Origin: CAYGZL01 sp964354345
GTDB lineage: Bacteria > Chloroflexota > Anaerolineae > Anaerolineales > UBA4823
NCBI GenBank assembly: GCA_964354345.1
Contig: CAYGZL010000044.1
Location: 1-33,742, forward strand
DNA length: 33,742 nt
Direction: 5' to 3'
In this document: positions 1 through 7,911 of the stretch, piece after piece
Numbering within the stretch: the stretch's first letter is position 1
Layout of the letters: every line of letters begins with the position of its first letter
Program-made: the position numbers and the translations under genes
The notes under the pieces: model-generated
What the model was told of the DNA's origin: nothing
The model's database searches: none
Seen by the model: the letters and a program-made list of their open reading frames with translations, nothing else

Positions 1-25
1 GGCGGGGAATGATTTCGGCATGCAT
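1..25 (-). CDS. Start of a small-operon gene, truncated by the window edge
   Basis: Only the first eight codons are visible, beginning Met-His-Ala-Glu-Ile-Ile-Pro-Arg and running off the left edge. A GAGG ribosome-binding sequence lies five bases before the ATG at 25, and the stop codon of the preceding minus-strand gene is eight bases upstream, so this looks like the next member of the same operon. An ATG at 21 in another frame is a possible alternative. Nothing can be said about function. Confidence 0.4.
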
Positions 26-33
26 GGCAGCCT

Positions 34-444
34 CTATTCGTACCCGAACTCTTTATCTGCCAGCGCGTTGCCAGGCTTTAATTCAGTGACGCCAAACTCA
101 AAGCGCACTCGCGTCCCATCCGGGAAGCAGCGCGCCTGGCCAAGTGGATCTTCGGTCTGCGCCGGGCTGAAGAATTCTATTTGCAGCGGTGGGCCGCCTG
201 GAATATCTTGCCCTCCAGGCGAAGGGTAAAACAGGTCGAGTAGCGTAACCGGCAGCTCGGGGTGAACAACCGGGCAGAGCACATACAGGCCATAGCCAGA
301 CTCTTCCAGGATGAGCGTTCCCTTAGCCTCAGGCCGGTCGAAGTTGAAGACCAGGCGCAGGCCGGTTTCGGTTTGCAGCAGGTTCACAGCCAGGCCGTCG
401 CCGGCGTAGACCAGGGTGTTGGTGGGTTGCGGTGTGGCGGTCAT
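34..444 (-). CDS. Hypothetical protein, 136 residues
   Basis: No family is recognised. The product is acidic, starts MTATPQPTNT, and has alternating hydrophobic stretches that suggest a compact beta-rich domain. It has no signal peptide, membrane segment or cysteine cluster. The ATG at 444 has a GGAGAAAGGG purine run a few bases upstream, which supports this start. It is the fourth gene in a minus-strand series of small GC-rich genes, 89 bases after its upstream neighbour and 8 bases before the next. Base composition matches that series and differs from the AT-richer genes after 1700. Function is unknown. Confidence 0.65.
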   Translation of the reverse strand: MTATPQPTNTLVYAGDGLAVNLLQTETGLRLVFNFDRPEAKGTLILEESGYGLYVLCPVVHPELPVTLLDLFYPSPGGQDIPGGPPLQIEFFSPAQTEDPLGQARCFPDGTRVRFEFGVTELKPGNALADKEFGYE

Positions 445-533
445 GGCTACCCTTTCTCCACTTTGATCGGCGGGCAGGGGACACCAGCCTACTGAAACAG
501 AATGCGGATTTTCTGCTTTGCCCAGGCAATATC

Positions 534-872
534 CTACGGGCGGTTGTGGATCTTCAGCGGGCGCTGCTTCACGGTGCGCAGATCGTAGGCTTCCGCCTCC
601 AGGCAGAGATGGGAGATGGCCGGAGCAAGCTCCTGGTCACCCTCCCAGCCCCACCAGACGGAGGCAACGAAAGCGCAGGGCTTGGCAAAGGCACCCATGT
701 CAATCGGCACATCGTCCCAACCTTCGGTGTGATCGTCGGGAGCGGCCCAGATTTGAAAGCCGCCGCTGCCGGCTTCGAAGAGCGCTTCAGGGGCGGGATT
801 GGTAGCAATATCGAGTTTGCGCACCAGGTCGAGAACCGGCTTCATGCGCTTGTGTTTAGTTGTGTAAGACAT
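534..872 (-). CDS. Hypothetical protein, 112 residues
   Basis: The frame stays open far upstream to 1316, but that part overlaps the better-supported neighbour, so the ATG at 872 is chosen. It is preceded by GAGGAA at good spacing and begins MSYTTKHKRM. The protein has an acidic, tryptophan-containing middle (FQIWAAPDDHTEGWDD) and a short basic C-terminus. There is no membrane segment or signal peptide. It follows its upstream neighbour by 16 bases, so the two are probably co-transcribed. I do not recognise a family; a small cytosolic accessory or mobile-element cargo protein is the most that can be inferred. Confidence 0.65.
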   Translation of the reverse strand: MSYTTKHKRMKPVLDLVRKLDIATNPAPEALFEAGSGGFQIWAAPDDHTEGWDDVPIDMGAFAKPCAFVASVWWGWEGDQELAPAISHLCLEAEAYDLRTVKQRPLKIHNRP

Positions 873-888
873 AGGGGTTCCTCGTGAA

Positions 889-1278
889 TTAGAAATCGTC
901 ATTCCAGCCAGAGATACGGTCTTCGTACACCGCTTCCAGCCAACTTTCATCCTGCATACGGCAGGCGTTTTCGTGCTGTTCCACCAGCGGACCTTCTCCC
1001 GGCTCCATTTCGAGATCGAAGCATGGGAAGGCTTCTTCGAGCTGGCTGACCAATTCCTTGTCCAACCGCCATTCGTAAGCGTTGCGCAACACCTCGTTGA
1101 CGCGCGCTTCAGGCGCTTCCTCGCGGCAGTCACCGCAGGCCGGGCAGTCGGGTTGGGTGAAAGGGTGGATGTAGTGCTCGTCGCACGAACAGTCCCAGAA
1201 CAGGGACGTGGTATAGAAACCGCCATGAGAGTCTGCATGGTAGGTGACAGGCTCGCGGGCGGGTTGTGACATATCCAT
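889..1278 (-). CDS. Hypothetical protein with a zinc-binding-like cysteine cluster, 129 residues
   Basis: Starts MDMSQPAREP at the ATG at 1278, with GGAGG about eight bases upstream; the longer open frame to 1425 lacks this signal. Near residues 29-51 it has a cysteine/histidine cluster of the form CSCDEH followed by CPACGDC, compatible with one structural zinc site. The C-terminal half is acidic and rich in Trp and Glu. It ends 16 bases before the next minus-strand gene, so the two probably share a transcript. No family is recognised and zinc binding is inferred only from cysteine spacing. Confidence 0.65.
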   Translation of the reverse strand: MDMSQPAREPVTYHADSHGGFYTTSLFWDCSCDEHYIHPFTQPDCPACGDCREEAPEARVNEVLRNAYEWRLDKELVSQLEEAFPCFDLEMEPGEGPLVEQHENACRMQDESWLEAVYEDRISGWNDDF

Positions 1279-1369
1279 AGTGGTTGCCTCCAGTGATTGA
1301 ATTCGGGAGTGTTCATCTCCCTTCGCCTGCTCTCGATGACTCCAGGGCAAGCGAAACGAGACGAACAAA

Positions 1370-1396
1370 CGAGGCGCGCAGGGTGGGCGCGCCTCG
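1370..1396 (-). terminator. GC-rich stem-loop between two small genes
   Basis: A perfect nine-base-pair inverted repeat (arms 1370-1378 and 1388-1396) encloses a nine-base loop. It starts 18 bases downstream of the stop of the minus-strand gene at 1415 and well before the RBS of the gene starting at 1278. There is no uridine tract, so it may be a transcript-processing or weak termination hairpin instead of a canonical intrinsic terminator. Confidence 0.45.
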
Positions 1397-1414
1397 CCAG
1401 GAAACAAGGGGAAA

Positions 1415-1630
1415 TTACCAGCCATCGGCTGGCAGTGGCTCAGGGAGTGGAAGTCCCTGCTGGATGGCCCGTTTGCGGGCGGCCTTGAATGCTGATGCCT
1501 GGCCCATGCACTGCCTGTAATGCGCCGAACCGCCCACTTCGCAGCGCCAGCCGGCGCCGCGATATTTGCTGCTCAGCTTGACATCGAAGATGAGTTTGGC
1601 ATGGCAGATCGGGCACTTGGCCGGGATCAC
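1415..1630 (-). CDS. Small putative zinc-ribbon protein, 71 residues
   Basis: Starts at a GTG (1630), the only start codon after an in-frame stop at 1652-1654, and encodes MIPAKCPICHAKLIFDVK at its N-terminus. CPIC at residues 6-9 and two later cysteines (near residues 29 and 41) resemble a short zinc ribbon, and the C-terminal half is basic (AARKRAIQQG), as in nucleic-acid-associated small proteins. No strong ribosome-binding site is visible. It is the first gene of the GC-rich minus-strand series. Function is unknown; zinc binding is inferred from spacing only. Confidence 0.5.
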   Translation of the reverse strand: MIPAKCPICHAKLIFDVKLSSKYRGAGWRCEVGGSAHYRQCMGQASAFKAARKRAIQQGLPLPEPLPADGW

Positions 1631-1759
1631 CGGGTAGTAACCGGATGGCGGTTAGGGAGCGCGTCGGTTTTGCTTGAGTTGGTATGCATCTTGAGCACCA
1701 TTTGCCTTCCCCTAAATGTTAGCTTCCCGCTAATTCGTTTGCATTAAGGAGGAAATATA

Positions 1760-2401
1760 GTGAAAGCTATAAAAGGCTTATTCTTGGTGGCATTGACTGC
1801 CTTATTATTGGGATGGGTTCCAAGAGCTATGGCAAGTTGGTGAGCAGGTTCCGAAAGGTCGATATCTGTGAATGGAGTGACAGCTTTTAATTTCCACCCC
1901 GCAAAATTAATTGAAGTCGCATCATCTGGCGTGTCCAATTGGGTCTCGACTTATAACTCAGATGCTAACAGAACCGATTGGTTACAAGCAGGATGGAGGT
2001 TTTACTGGTGGGACAGCACACCGAAACAGTACGTAGAATGGTGTATCGATTGTTCAGGTAGTCAGGGGACTTACGAAGTGCATGACCAGTTTGCCACTCA
2101 AAATTGGGGGACAACCGTAGATTATTGGATCGATAGAGTTGGAAATGCGTGTTGTTGTGCTTATCCTTCAGGAATCCTCAGGTATTGTGTAGAATACCTT
2201 CACTCTACTCCCGTAGTGGTTTTGGCAAAGTCTGAGGTGCATGATGGCTTGATGAATCCCCTTGATACCACATTTGATCAAGTGCGATACAAAGATCCGT
2301 CTGATAGTATATGGAAACTTTTTGACAACCAGGTGATATGGACAAAGGATTTCCCTTATGACGTTGAAATTTTCTCAAATTCGCATTTTCGCGCACACCG
2401 G
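1760..2401 (+). pseudogene. Secreted-protein gene interrupted by an in-frame TGA
   Basis: A consensus AAGGAGG (1746-1752) sits seven bases before a GTG at 1760. The first 27 codons encode a signal peptide with a hydrophobic core (LFLVALTALLLG) and an AMA-S cleavage site. A TGA at 1841 then stops translation, but the same frame stays open, through 1868, to about residue 178 after that point. It shows protein-like content: Trp-rich segments, cysteine pairs near 2043-2060 and 2149-2190, and a final SNSHFRAHR. I read this as one exported protein of roughly 200 residues with a Trp-type codon mutated to TGA. The frame then continues without a stop into the N-terminus of the next gene, so its own stop also appears lost. 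No family is recognised. Confidence 0.7.
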
Positions 2402-3123
2402 ATGATTCCTTTGAGCATATTATTGGTTTTATTACTTGCGCTCGTGGCCGCCATAGAAGTATAGGCAAAAAACCAATTCTCAACGGATATCGCTATGAGA
2501 TTGAAACAGCAAGGCGTCTCTGTTAAGCAAGTGACAACAATTAAACGGCTTCCTTATGAAATCGAAATAGCGCTACAAAGCTCAAGCTCGGTTAAGCATC
2601 TCTCGATTGATGACAACTGGTTCATGCAGCTCGTTCGTCGTGAAGCAACATTTGCGTATCGGATTAGCACGAGCTTAAAAGTTTTATATTGACCGTTTAC
2701 AACAAAAATAACGAGTTAATATATTCCACACAAACGTATTTATACCCTATGGCGCAAGTGGAAGTAATGGACAGATATTAATCATTCACTTATCTGACAA
2801 AGATATGGCTTCCGCAAACAGATCATTGCCGAACTTTTTAGGTTCCCTTTTTCGAATCCTTGAAAATTCCAACACTGATTATGGTACTTATATTGTGTTA
2901 TGTCATCTCAGAGTGCTAGATGGAAAAGGTAATATTCTGCTCGATTATATAAAGGATGTAGAATCGGGTTCTACACAGTGGACATTCTCTTGATCCATCA
3001 AAAGCAGCGACGGTTTCAGACAAGCTTACTTTGCGCTTAGAGAACATTTTAAGTGGCAAAATATCGTATCTTTATGTTCAATTCCTATCGAATGGGGATA
3101 CCCTCGGTGAACTGATTCCATAA
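2402..3123 (+). pseudogene. Heavily frameshifted remnant of a membrane-anchored or exported protein
   Basis: An ATG at 2402 begins a hydrophobic N-terminus (MIPLSILLVLLLALVAA). Coherent protein sequence then moves between frames: the 2402 frame to about 2450; the next frame for SIGKKPILNGYRYEIETA to about 2515; back for SVKQVTTIKRLPYEIEIALQ up to about 2680; another for SFILTVYNKNNELIYSTQTY to about 2745; another for YGASGSNGQILIIHLSDKD to about 2990; and a last one for LDPSKAATVSDKLTLRLENI to a TAA at 3121-3123. That is about five frameshifts in 720 bases. The parts join without missing sequence, so this is point indel decay, not deletion. It lies directly after another broken gene. The ancestral function is not recognised. 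Confidence 0.65.
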
Positions 3124-3175
3124 AGATAGACGCCTGGAATTGTGTGAGGAAAAATCCATATTCATAGCGATTGCC

Positions 3176-4072
3176 TCAAGGGAAAAGAGTGAGGCGCGCA
3201 GGGTGTGCGCATTCTTCCAGCATGTCTAGGATGGCATCCCTATTATTTACTGTACTGGTAATGCGTTTCCAGTTTTCCACCATATTTCCAATCTTGATGA
3301 AGAAAAGCGCTATCATGATCCCTGCCTCGAATACAGATCTGGCATCATAGCCCACCATTGGCATCGCAGCGAAGTACGATGAGTAAAAAGCTCGTGCCTG
3401 AGGGATCGTATCACCGTCGACAGTGATAAATCGGAGAAGCAATTGATGCCCAATGTCAATAATCGTCGTGCCGCTTCCACTGCACTCCCAGTCTATAAGG
3501 ATGATGTTCCCGTCCTGGGTCAGTATTGCATTCCCTAAAGAGGGGTCAGTGTGAATGACACTGTGGGGCATTGAATCACTGATACTCAATGAGCGGGCAA
3601 GTGCCAGATACTCAGACGCAAACGGCAGACCAGCAGCTATATGGGGGATTTCCTTTGTCAGGATGTTTTCGATTGTGTACTCAGTTGCCATTGGAAAATC
3701 TTTAATTCCATGCAGTTGTGCCAATACATTGCCAAGCTTGCGATAGTTTTTCGCGGTTGGTTCAGGCGTAATGCCTGCTACAAATTCTGTAGCGAACCAC
3801 CGATTCCCAGCAACCTTTACGAATCCCAAACCATTGCGTGTTTGAATCAAAGCCGGTGCGATAGACTTTTTTTTAGATGCCAAGTGGTCCAAAAGGCATA
3901 ACTGTGTCACCAGTTCTTGATCGGATTCCCAATCGCTTGCAGATTTTAGAACGCACACGCCATTCTTGGCATGAATCCTCCAAACAGATCGACAATCAAA
4001 CCGGCTCATTTCAACCATCTCATGGATTGGCCCGAGGTCCCAATGACTTTGGATATCCTTAGCTGTGATCAT
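3176..4072 (-). CDS. Aminoglycoside-phosphotransferase-fold kinase (APH/choline kinase family)
   Basis: A 298-residue predicted small-molecule kinase of the APH superfamily, which transfers the ATP gamma-phosphate to a hydroxyl of a metabolite or antibiotic. Visible motifs are a nucleotide-binding lysine (VCVLKSAS, K43), the catalytic loop HTDPSLGN (H174, D176, N181) and the metal-binding segment ILIDWE (D194). The ATG at 4072 is chosen because GGAG lies six to ten bases upstream; a longer frame to 4126 lacks this. It is on the minus strand, 148 bases after another kinase of the same superfamily and beside a decayed region. The substrate cannot be told from sequence; homoserine kinase, choline kinase or drug-modifying activity are all possible. 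Confidence 0.8.
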   Translation of the reverse strand: MITAKDIQSHWDLGPIHEMVEMSRFDCRSVWRIHAKNGVCVLKSASDWESDQELVTQLCLLDHLASKKKSIAPALIQTRNGLGFVKVAGNRWFATEFVAGITPEPTAKNYRKLGNVLAQLHGIKDFPMATEYTIENILTKEIPHIAAGLPFASEYLALARSLSISDSMPHSVIHTDPSLGNAILTQDGNIILIDWECSGSGTTIIDIGHQLLLRFITVDGDTIPQARAFYSSYFAAMPMVGYDARSVFEAGIMIALFFIKIGNMVENWKRITSTVNNRDAILDMLEECAHPARLTLFP

Positions 4073-4181
4073 GTAATCTCCAGTGCGCCCAATGGTAGGC
4101 TTCAACAGCATCCGTGGGGCAAGCAAGACGCTGAAATCATTATCGTGCCATTTCTAGCAAATTGCGCCTGATTCTGAGCGG

Positions 4182-4212
4182 CGAAACCGCTGTTCGCATC
4201 CAACCGGTTTCG
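4182..4212 (-). terminator. Stem-loop downstream of the second kinase gene
   Basis: A perfect eight-base-pair inverted repeat (CGAAACCG at 4182-4189, CGGTTTCG at 4205-4212) with a 15-base loop begins nine bases after the stop of the minus-strand gene at 4221. An overlapping smaller hairpin (AGCGG/CCGCT, 4177-4191) could compete with it. No uridine tract follows, so termination is inferred from position only. Confidence 0.4.
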
Positions 4213-4220
4213 GGCGGCAC

Positions 4221-5279
4221 TTATCTAAGATCGCCTTTCTGGCGTGCATAACGTACCACGAATTCTGCCGTACGGGTGATCCGTTCTTCATACTCCGGAA
4301 GCAGGCTCGGGTAGAGATGTGTCCCACCGGTCGCCCATAGATTCCAATAAACTAGTTGCGCAGCAAGGAATAAATCCACCTGCTCAGCCTGCTTCTCCGG
4401 CAGGGGGCGGAATTCAGCATACCCGTTCAAGAGGGCTTCCCGATAGTGGTGATAAGCAGGATCATCCCGGCAAACATCCAGAGCTACTGCCAGGTCATAT
4501 GCCCAGTATCCAAAACCAGAATCATCAAAGTCGATCGCCCGTGGTTCTCCGTGCCAAAAAAACAGGTTGGCATCCACCCCCAGGTCTCCATGGATCAAAC
4601 CGAACACATCAGCACCCTGCCCCCAATCCTCCATCACATCCCGAACCCGCTGCGCAACAAAGAAAAAGGCTTCCCTGTGTCGTGGGGATAGCAGCGTCCA
4701 TGCCTCGGCGTTCGCCATGCCACTACCCACATCGTTCCGGAAGAGCCCATCCCAATCGAACTTTCGCTTGCAGAGACCTGCCGGAGGCTGCCACTGGGCG
4801 GAAAAATTGTGTAACCGCGCCATCAACCTCCCCTGTGCCCGAAGATGATGCGCTCGGAACCTGTTTTTCACTGAGTGGCCTTTGATCCAGCGCAGGAGAG
4901 AGCAATTCCGTCTCCCAGGTATGCCGGGGGCGTTGATTTGGATCAACCACTCTCCATCCAGGGTCGCAATGGGTTCGGGCACTGGCAGATCTGCCTCCCG
5001 TCGCATGGCAGCCAACCAGGCCAGTTCCATCTCAATGGCTGCTGGCTCCTGGTAGCCGGATTCGTGCACCCGCAGGAGGTATTGATCCTCCTCGAACAAA
5101 CTACCGGATGCTTCTATACCTGGCAGGCTGGTGGTCTGAACGCGAAACAGGGTATTCCCGGCCTGACGGACAAGATTAAAGTGCGCCTCGTTGACCCCAT
5201 ACTTCTTCATGGCGGCCAACGCCAATTGCCGTATTCTGCGTATGCGGCCTAGTCGGGTAAGCTCATCGAATGGCTGCAT
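4221..5279 (-). CDS. APH-superfamily phosphotransferase, homoserine-kinase-like
   Basis: A 352-residue kinase-fold protein. The catalytic loop reads HGDLGVDAN (H230, D232, N238) and the metal-binding motif IDFDDSGFGYWAYDLA (D250 onward) is typical of phosphotransferases related to ThrB-type homoserine kinase and YihE/SrkA-like kinases. The ATG at 5279 is preferred over a TTG at 5324. An AGGAGG lies about 13 bases upstream of the ATG, somewhat far, so the start is not certain. It is co-directional with a second, more divergent APH-fold gene downstream, and the two may be paralogous functions. The substrate is not identifiable. Confidence is high for the fold and low for the biochemical role. 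Confidence 0.82.
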   Translation of the reverse strand: MQPFDELTRLGRIRRIRQLALAAMKKYGVNEAHFNLVRQAGNTLFRVQTTSLPGIEASGSLFEEDQYLLRVHESGYQEPAAIEMELAWLAAMRREADLPVPEPIATLDGEWLIQINAPGIPGRRNCSLLRWIKGHSVKNRFRAHHLRAQGRLMARLHNFSAQWQPPAGLCKRKFDWDGLFRNDVGSGMANAEAWTLLSPRHREAFFFVAQRVRDVMEDWGQGADVFGLIHGDLGVDANLFFWHGEPRAIDFDDSGFGYWAYDLAVALDVCRDDPAYHHYREALLNGYAEFRPLPEKQAEQVDLFLAAQLVYWNLWATGGTHLYPSLLPEYEERITRTAEFVVRYARQKGDLR

Positions 5280-5365
5280 GTCTCGATTGGATCCTCCTCG
5301 CTTGGATGGAAATGTGCCGTCCAACTATCAGCTACATGCACTTGTTGGGCCGAGGCAATTTATTG

Positions 5366-6211
5366 TCACTGGCTAATTGCAGCCAGGATATTTTTCTTAT
5401 CATTCGGAGTGATTAGGTCGCCGTCGCTTATTGTTCTGACCAAGTCTTCTCGACGCATTGGACCATCTGAGAGGCAGTTTCTATACAGCGGGACAACCGT
5501 ACGCACCACGGCTCTGACATCTTCATAAGCAATTTTCCCAAGCGCTCCAATGACAGGAATCAAACTCGGCTCCACTATCCATTCTTGATACTGCTTGGCC
5601 AACAAGTCGAAGTCTTCCTCTGGCTGGGCTACACCCAATACCCATGCTTGGTTTTTGGCAACATCAAAGTGAGTGACTTCAATCTCACCATCAGCCAGTA
5701 ACTGCAACCTGCCGACAGAACATATGACCTGCCGGGTGAAATAACTTCCTGACGATAATGCGCCGGGATTGATCAACACCATGTCATTGTATCGACAAAC
5801 CATTGGTACATGAGTATGTCCATATACAACAAGTTGGGCGTTGACTTCAAGCCCTCGTTTGGCAATGCGTTCCAGCTTTGGCCCCCACGTGCCTTTACGA
5901 TTAGCTTTTTCTTCGATTGGGTCAGAATAGTGACCGTGCCATAACAAGATGCGTAACCCAAGAACTGTTACCAATTGCTGACATGGAAGGTTTTGCCTGG
6001 CACGATCTGACTCGTCATTCCCGTGTACTGCAACGGTTGGTGCAAACTTGCCAATAAGATCCAGCACATCAAGGTCGCCGACATCGCCTGCATGAAGGAT
6101 GAGATCAACATTGCCCCATAGATTTCCCAAGTCTGTCGGTAAGTTAAATAGGCGATCTTGATAGTGTGTATCGGATACAAGACCAATAGAGGCAACAATT
6201 GGGTTATTCAT
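5366..6211 (-). CDS. Calcineurin-type metallophosphoesterase (YfcE/MJ0936-like) with a C-terminal extension
   Basis: A 281-residue predicted dinuclear-metal phosphoesterase. The metal ligands are in order: DTH (residues 14-16), GD (near 42-43), GND (64-66), WHGH (near 92) and GHTH (near 131-134), followed by NPGALSSGSY, typical of the YfcE family. YfcE proteins are about 160-185 residues and hydrolyse phosphodiesters in vitro. This one has roughly 90 extra C-terminal residues (after about 190) with no recognised motif, probably helical. Start at the ATG at 6211, with the conserved fold beginning nine residues in. It is divergent from rarA across a 275-base AT-rich spacer. Physiological substrate unknown. 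Confidence 0.88.
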   Translation of the reverse strand: MNNPIVASIGLVSDTHYQDRLFNLPTDLGNLWGNVDLILHAGDVGDLDVLDLIGKFAPTVAVHGNDESDRARQNLPCQQLVTVLGLRILLWHGHYSDPIEEKANRKGTWGPKLERIAKRGLEVNAQLVVYGHTHVPMVCRYNDMVLINPGALSSGSYFTRQVICSVGRLQLLADGEIEVTHFDVAKNQAWVLGVAQPEEDFDLLAKQYQEWIVEPSLIPVIGALGKIAYEDVRAVVRTVVPLYRNCLSDGPMRREDLVRTISDGDLITPNDKKNILAAISQ

Positions 6212-6451
6212 CTTGCTACATCAATCCATGCATGGCTTATATACTAATGCCATCTGCCACCCAACTAATATTATACAGTCTCTTGATATACAGCAGAGAC
6301 GAAGTAAGCACGTCTTTATTGGTTTTATATACTGCATGTACTCAAGGTTATTACTTTCTGTTATGTAAGCACCTACCCGAGTATACATTATTCATGTTCC
6401 TTAGAGAAAACCTACCTACGCGATCCAAAAGCCGTGCGCAGCCACTTGGAT

Positions 6452-6486
6452 TTTTGAATAGCTCTTCATCGCGTTATAATGGGGGC
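6452..6486 (+). promoter_or_regulatory. Leaderless-type promoter of rarA
   Basis: A consensus -10 box TATAAT lies at 6475-6480 and is followed by exactly six bases and then the ATG at 6487. Since transcription usually begins about seven bases after the -10 box, the transcript should start at or next to the A of the start codon. A weak -35 (TTTTGA or TTGAAT, 6452-6459) lies 15-17 bases upstream. No Shine-Dalgarno precedes the ATG. Confidence 0.7.
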
Positions 6487-7902
6487 ATGGATCTCTTTAC
6501 CCACTCAATGCAAGAACGCATAAAAAATGAGGCGCCCCTGGCAGCGCGTATGCGCCCGCGCACATTAGAAGAGTTCATCGGTCAGGAAGACATCGTTGGT
6601 CCCGGCAAGCTGTTGCGTAGAGCGATCGAAGCAGACCGGCTGTTCTCTTCGATTCTCCTGTGGGGGCCACCGGGGACAGGGAAGACAACCCTGGCGATGG
6701 TGATCGCAAATTTGACCAAGAGTCACTTCGAAACGCTCTCGGCGGTGCTGGCTGGGAAAGCGGAACTCAGGGAAGTGATTGAAAAAGCTATCGAGCGGCG
6801 GCGTCTCTATGGTAAGCGGACGATCCTGTTCGTAGATGAAGTTCATCGCTGGAATAAAGCCCAGCAGGACGCATTGCTACCGCATGTGGAGAATGGCACA
6901 TTGACCTTGATTGGCGCGACCACTGAAAATCCTTACTTCGAGGTGATCGGGGCGCTGGTCTCACGCTCAAGGGTGTTCCAACTAAGACCATTGTCTGATG
7001 CGGATGTGCGTCGAATACTCGAGAACACGTTGCACGATAGTGAACGGGGATTTGGCAAGCGTCAGATCCGTATTGACGATGAGGCAATCCAACACCTGAT
7101 CCATGTGGCTGGCGGTGATGCGCGCAATGCCTTGAACGCGCTTGAACTGGCAGTGGAAAGCACACCCGTGAATGAGCAGGGAGAAATTCTGGTTACAATA
7201 GACATCGCCCAGGAATCGATCCAACGCCGGGCGGTGCTGTACGATAAGGATGGCGACGCTCATTATGACACGATCTCGGCATTTATCAAGTCGGTACGCG
7301 GCTCCGATCCGGATGCAGCTTTATACTGGTTGGCCAAGATGTTGTATGCGGGCGAAGACCCGCGCTTCATCCTGCGCCGTTTGATCATCCTCGCCGGTGA
7401 AGATATCGGTCTGGGAGACCCGCTGGGGTTGGTAGTTGCCAGTGCGGCTGCCCAGGCATTCGATTATATCGGTTTGCCGGAAGGCGTTTACCCGATTGTC
7501 GAAGCGACCCTTTATCTGGCCACTGCGCCAAAATCGAATTCGGCAACGGCTTATTTCAAGGCCTTTCAAATGATCGAACAGGAGGGGATTACCCAGGTAC
7601 CGCAGCACTTGCAGGATAACAACCGGGATGCAGTTGCCTTAGGGCACGGTAAGGGCTATCAATACCCGCACGAAGCGCCGAATCATTTTTTGCCCCAACA
7701 ATACCTGCCCAGACCGTTACTCGGGACATATTTTTATCAACCCTCCACTCAAGGATATGAAGCGCAGGCGGCAGACCGGTTGGCGCGCTGGCGGGAGGCA
7801 CAACGTCGGGCTTTAGGGATCACTCGTAGTGATACTCCGCCTGATCTATCCGAAGCGGAAATCCGCGAGATCAAGCAGAAACACAAACCGAATACATTCT
7901 AG
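6487..7902 (+). CDS. rarA: Replication-associated recombination protein A (RarA/MgsA, AAA+ ATPase)
   Basis: A 471-residue AAA+ ATPase related to the clamp loader and RuvB, acting on stalled replication forks. Visible are LAARMRPRTLEEFIGQEDIV at the N-terminus, Walker A GPPGTGKTT (60-68), Walker B ILFVDEVH (113-120), sensor segment LIGATTENP, and the family-typical GGDARNALNALE and RRLIILAGEDIGLGDP. Length and motif order match RarA/Mgs1/WRNIP1. The frame is open back to 6199, but family alignment and the TATAAT box at 6475-6480 fix the start at 6487 on a probably leaderless message. The next gene starts nine bases after its stop, so rarA heads an operon with the phosphomutase. Confidence 0.96.
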   Translation: MDLFTHSMQERIKNEAPLAARMRPRTLEEFIGQEDIVGPGKLLRRAIEADRLFSSILLWGPPGTGKTTLAMVIANLTKSHFETLSAVLAGKAELREVIEKAIERRRLYGKRTILFVDEVHRWNKAQQDALLPHVENGTLTLIGATTENPYFEVIGALVSRSRVFQLRPLSDADVRRILENTLHDSERGFGKRQIRIDDEAIQHLIHVAGGDARNALNALELAVESTPVNEQGEILVTIDIAQESIQRRAVLYDKDGDAHYDTISAFIKSVRGSDPDAALYWLAKMLYAGEDPRFILRRLIILAGEDIGLGDPLGLVVASAAAQAFDYIGLPEGVYPIVEATLYLATAPKSNSATAYFKAFQMIEQEGITQVPQHLQDNNRDAVALGHGKGYQYPHEAPNHFLPQQYLPRPLLGTYFYQPSTQGYEAQAADRLARWREAQRRALGITRSDTPPDLSEAEIREIKQKHKPNTF

Positions 7903-7911
7903 CGAGGATTT

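Noticed and set aside
1841..1843. TGA as a recoded codon (selenocysteine or tryptophan)
   Set aside because: Other genes in the window use TGA as a normal stop, and no SECIS-like hairpin is seen right after it; simple nonsense mutation is enough.
2495..2692. A separate 65-codon gene
   Set aside because: Its sequence continues naturally into other frames on both sides, so it is one segment of a broken gene.
4319..4885. A 188-codon plus-strand open frame opposite a kinase gene
   Set aside because: Proline/histidine-rich composition is typical of an antisense frame and the opposite strand has intact kinase motifs.
6278..6300. GTCTCT/AGAGAC inverted repeat in the rarA-phosphoesterase spacer
   Set aside because: Six base pairs with an 11-base loop, no second copy seen and not clearly placed relative to a promoter.
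6199..6486. A 96-codon upstream extension of the rarA frame
   Set aside because: It has no RarA-like residues, is AT-rich and cysteine/tyrosine-rich by chance, overlaps the divergent phosphoesterase start, and contains the TATAAT box of rarA.
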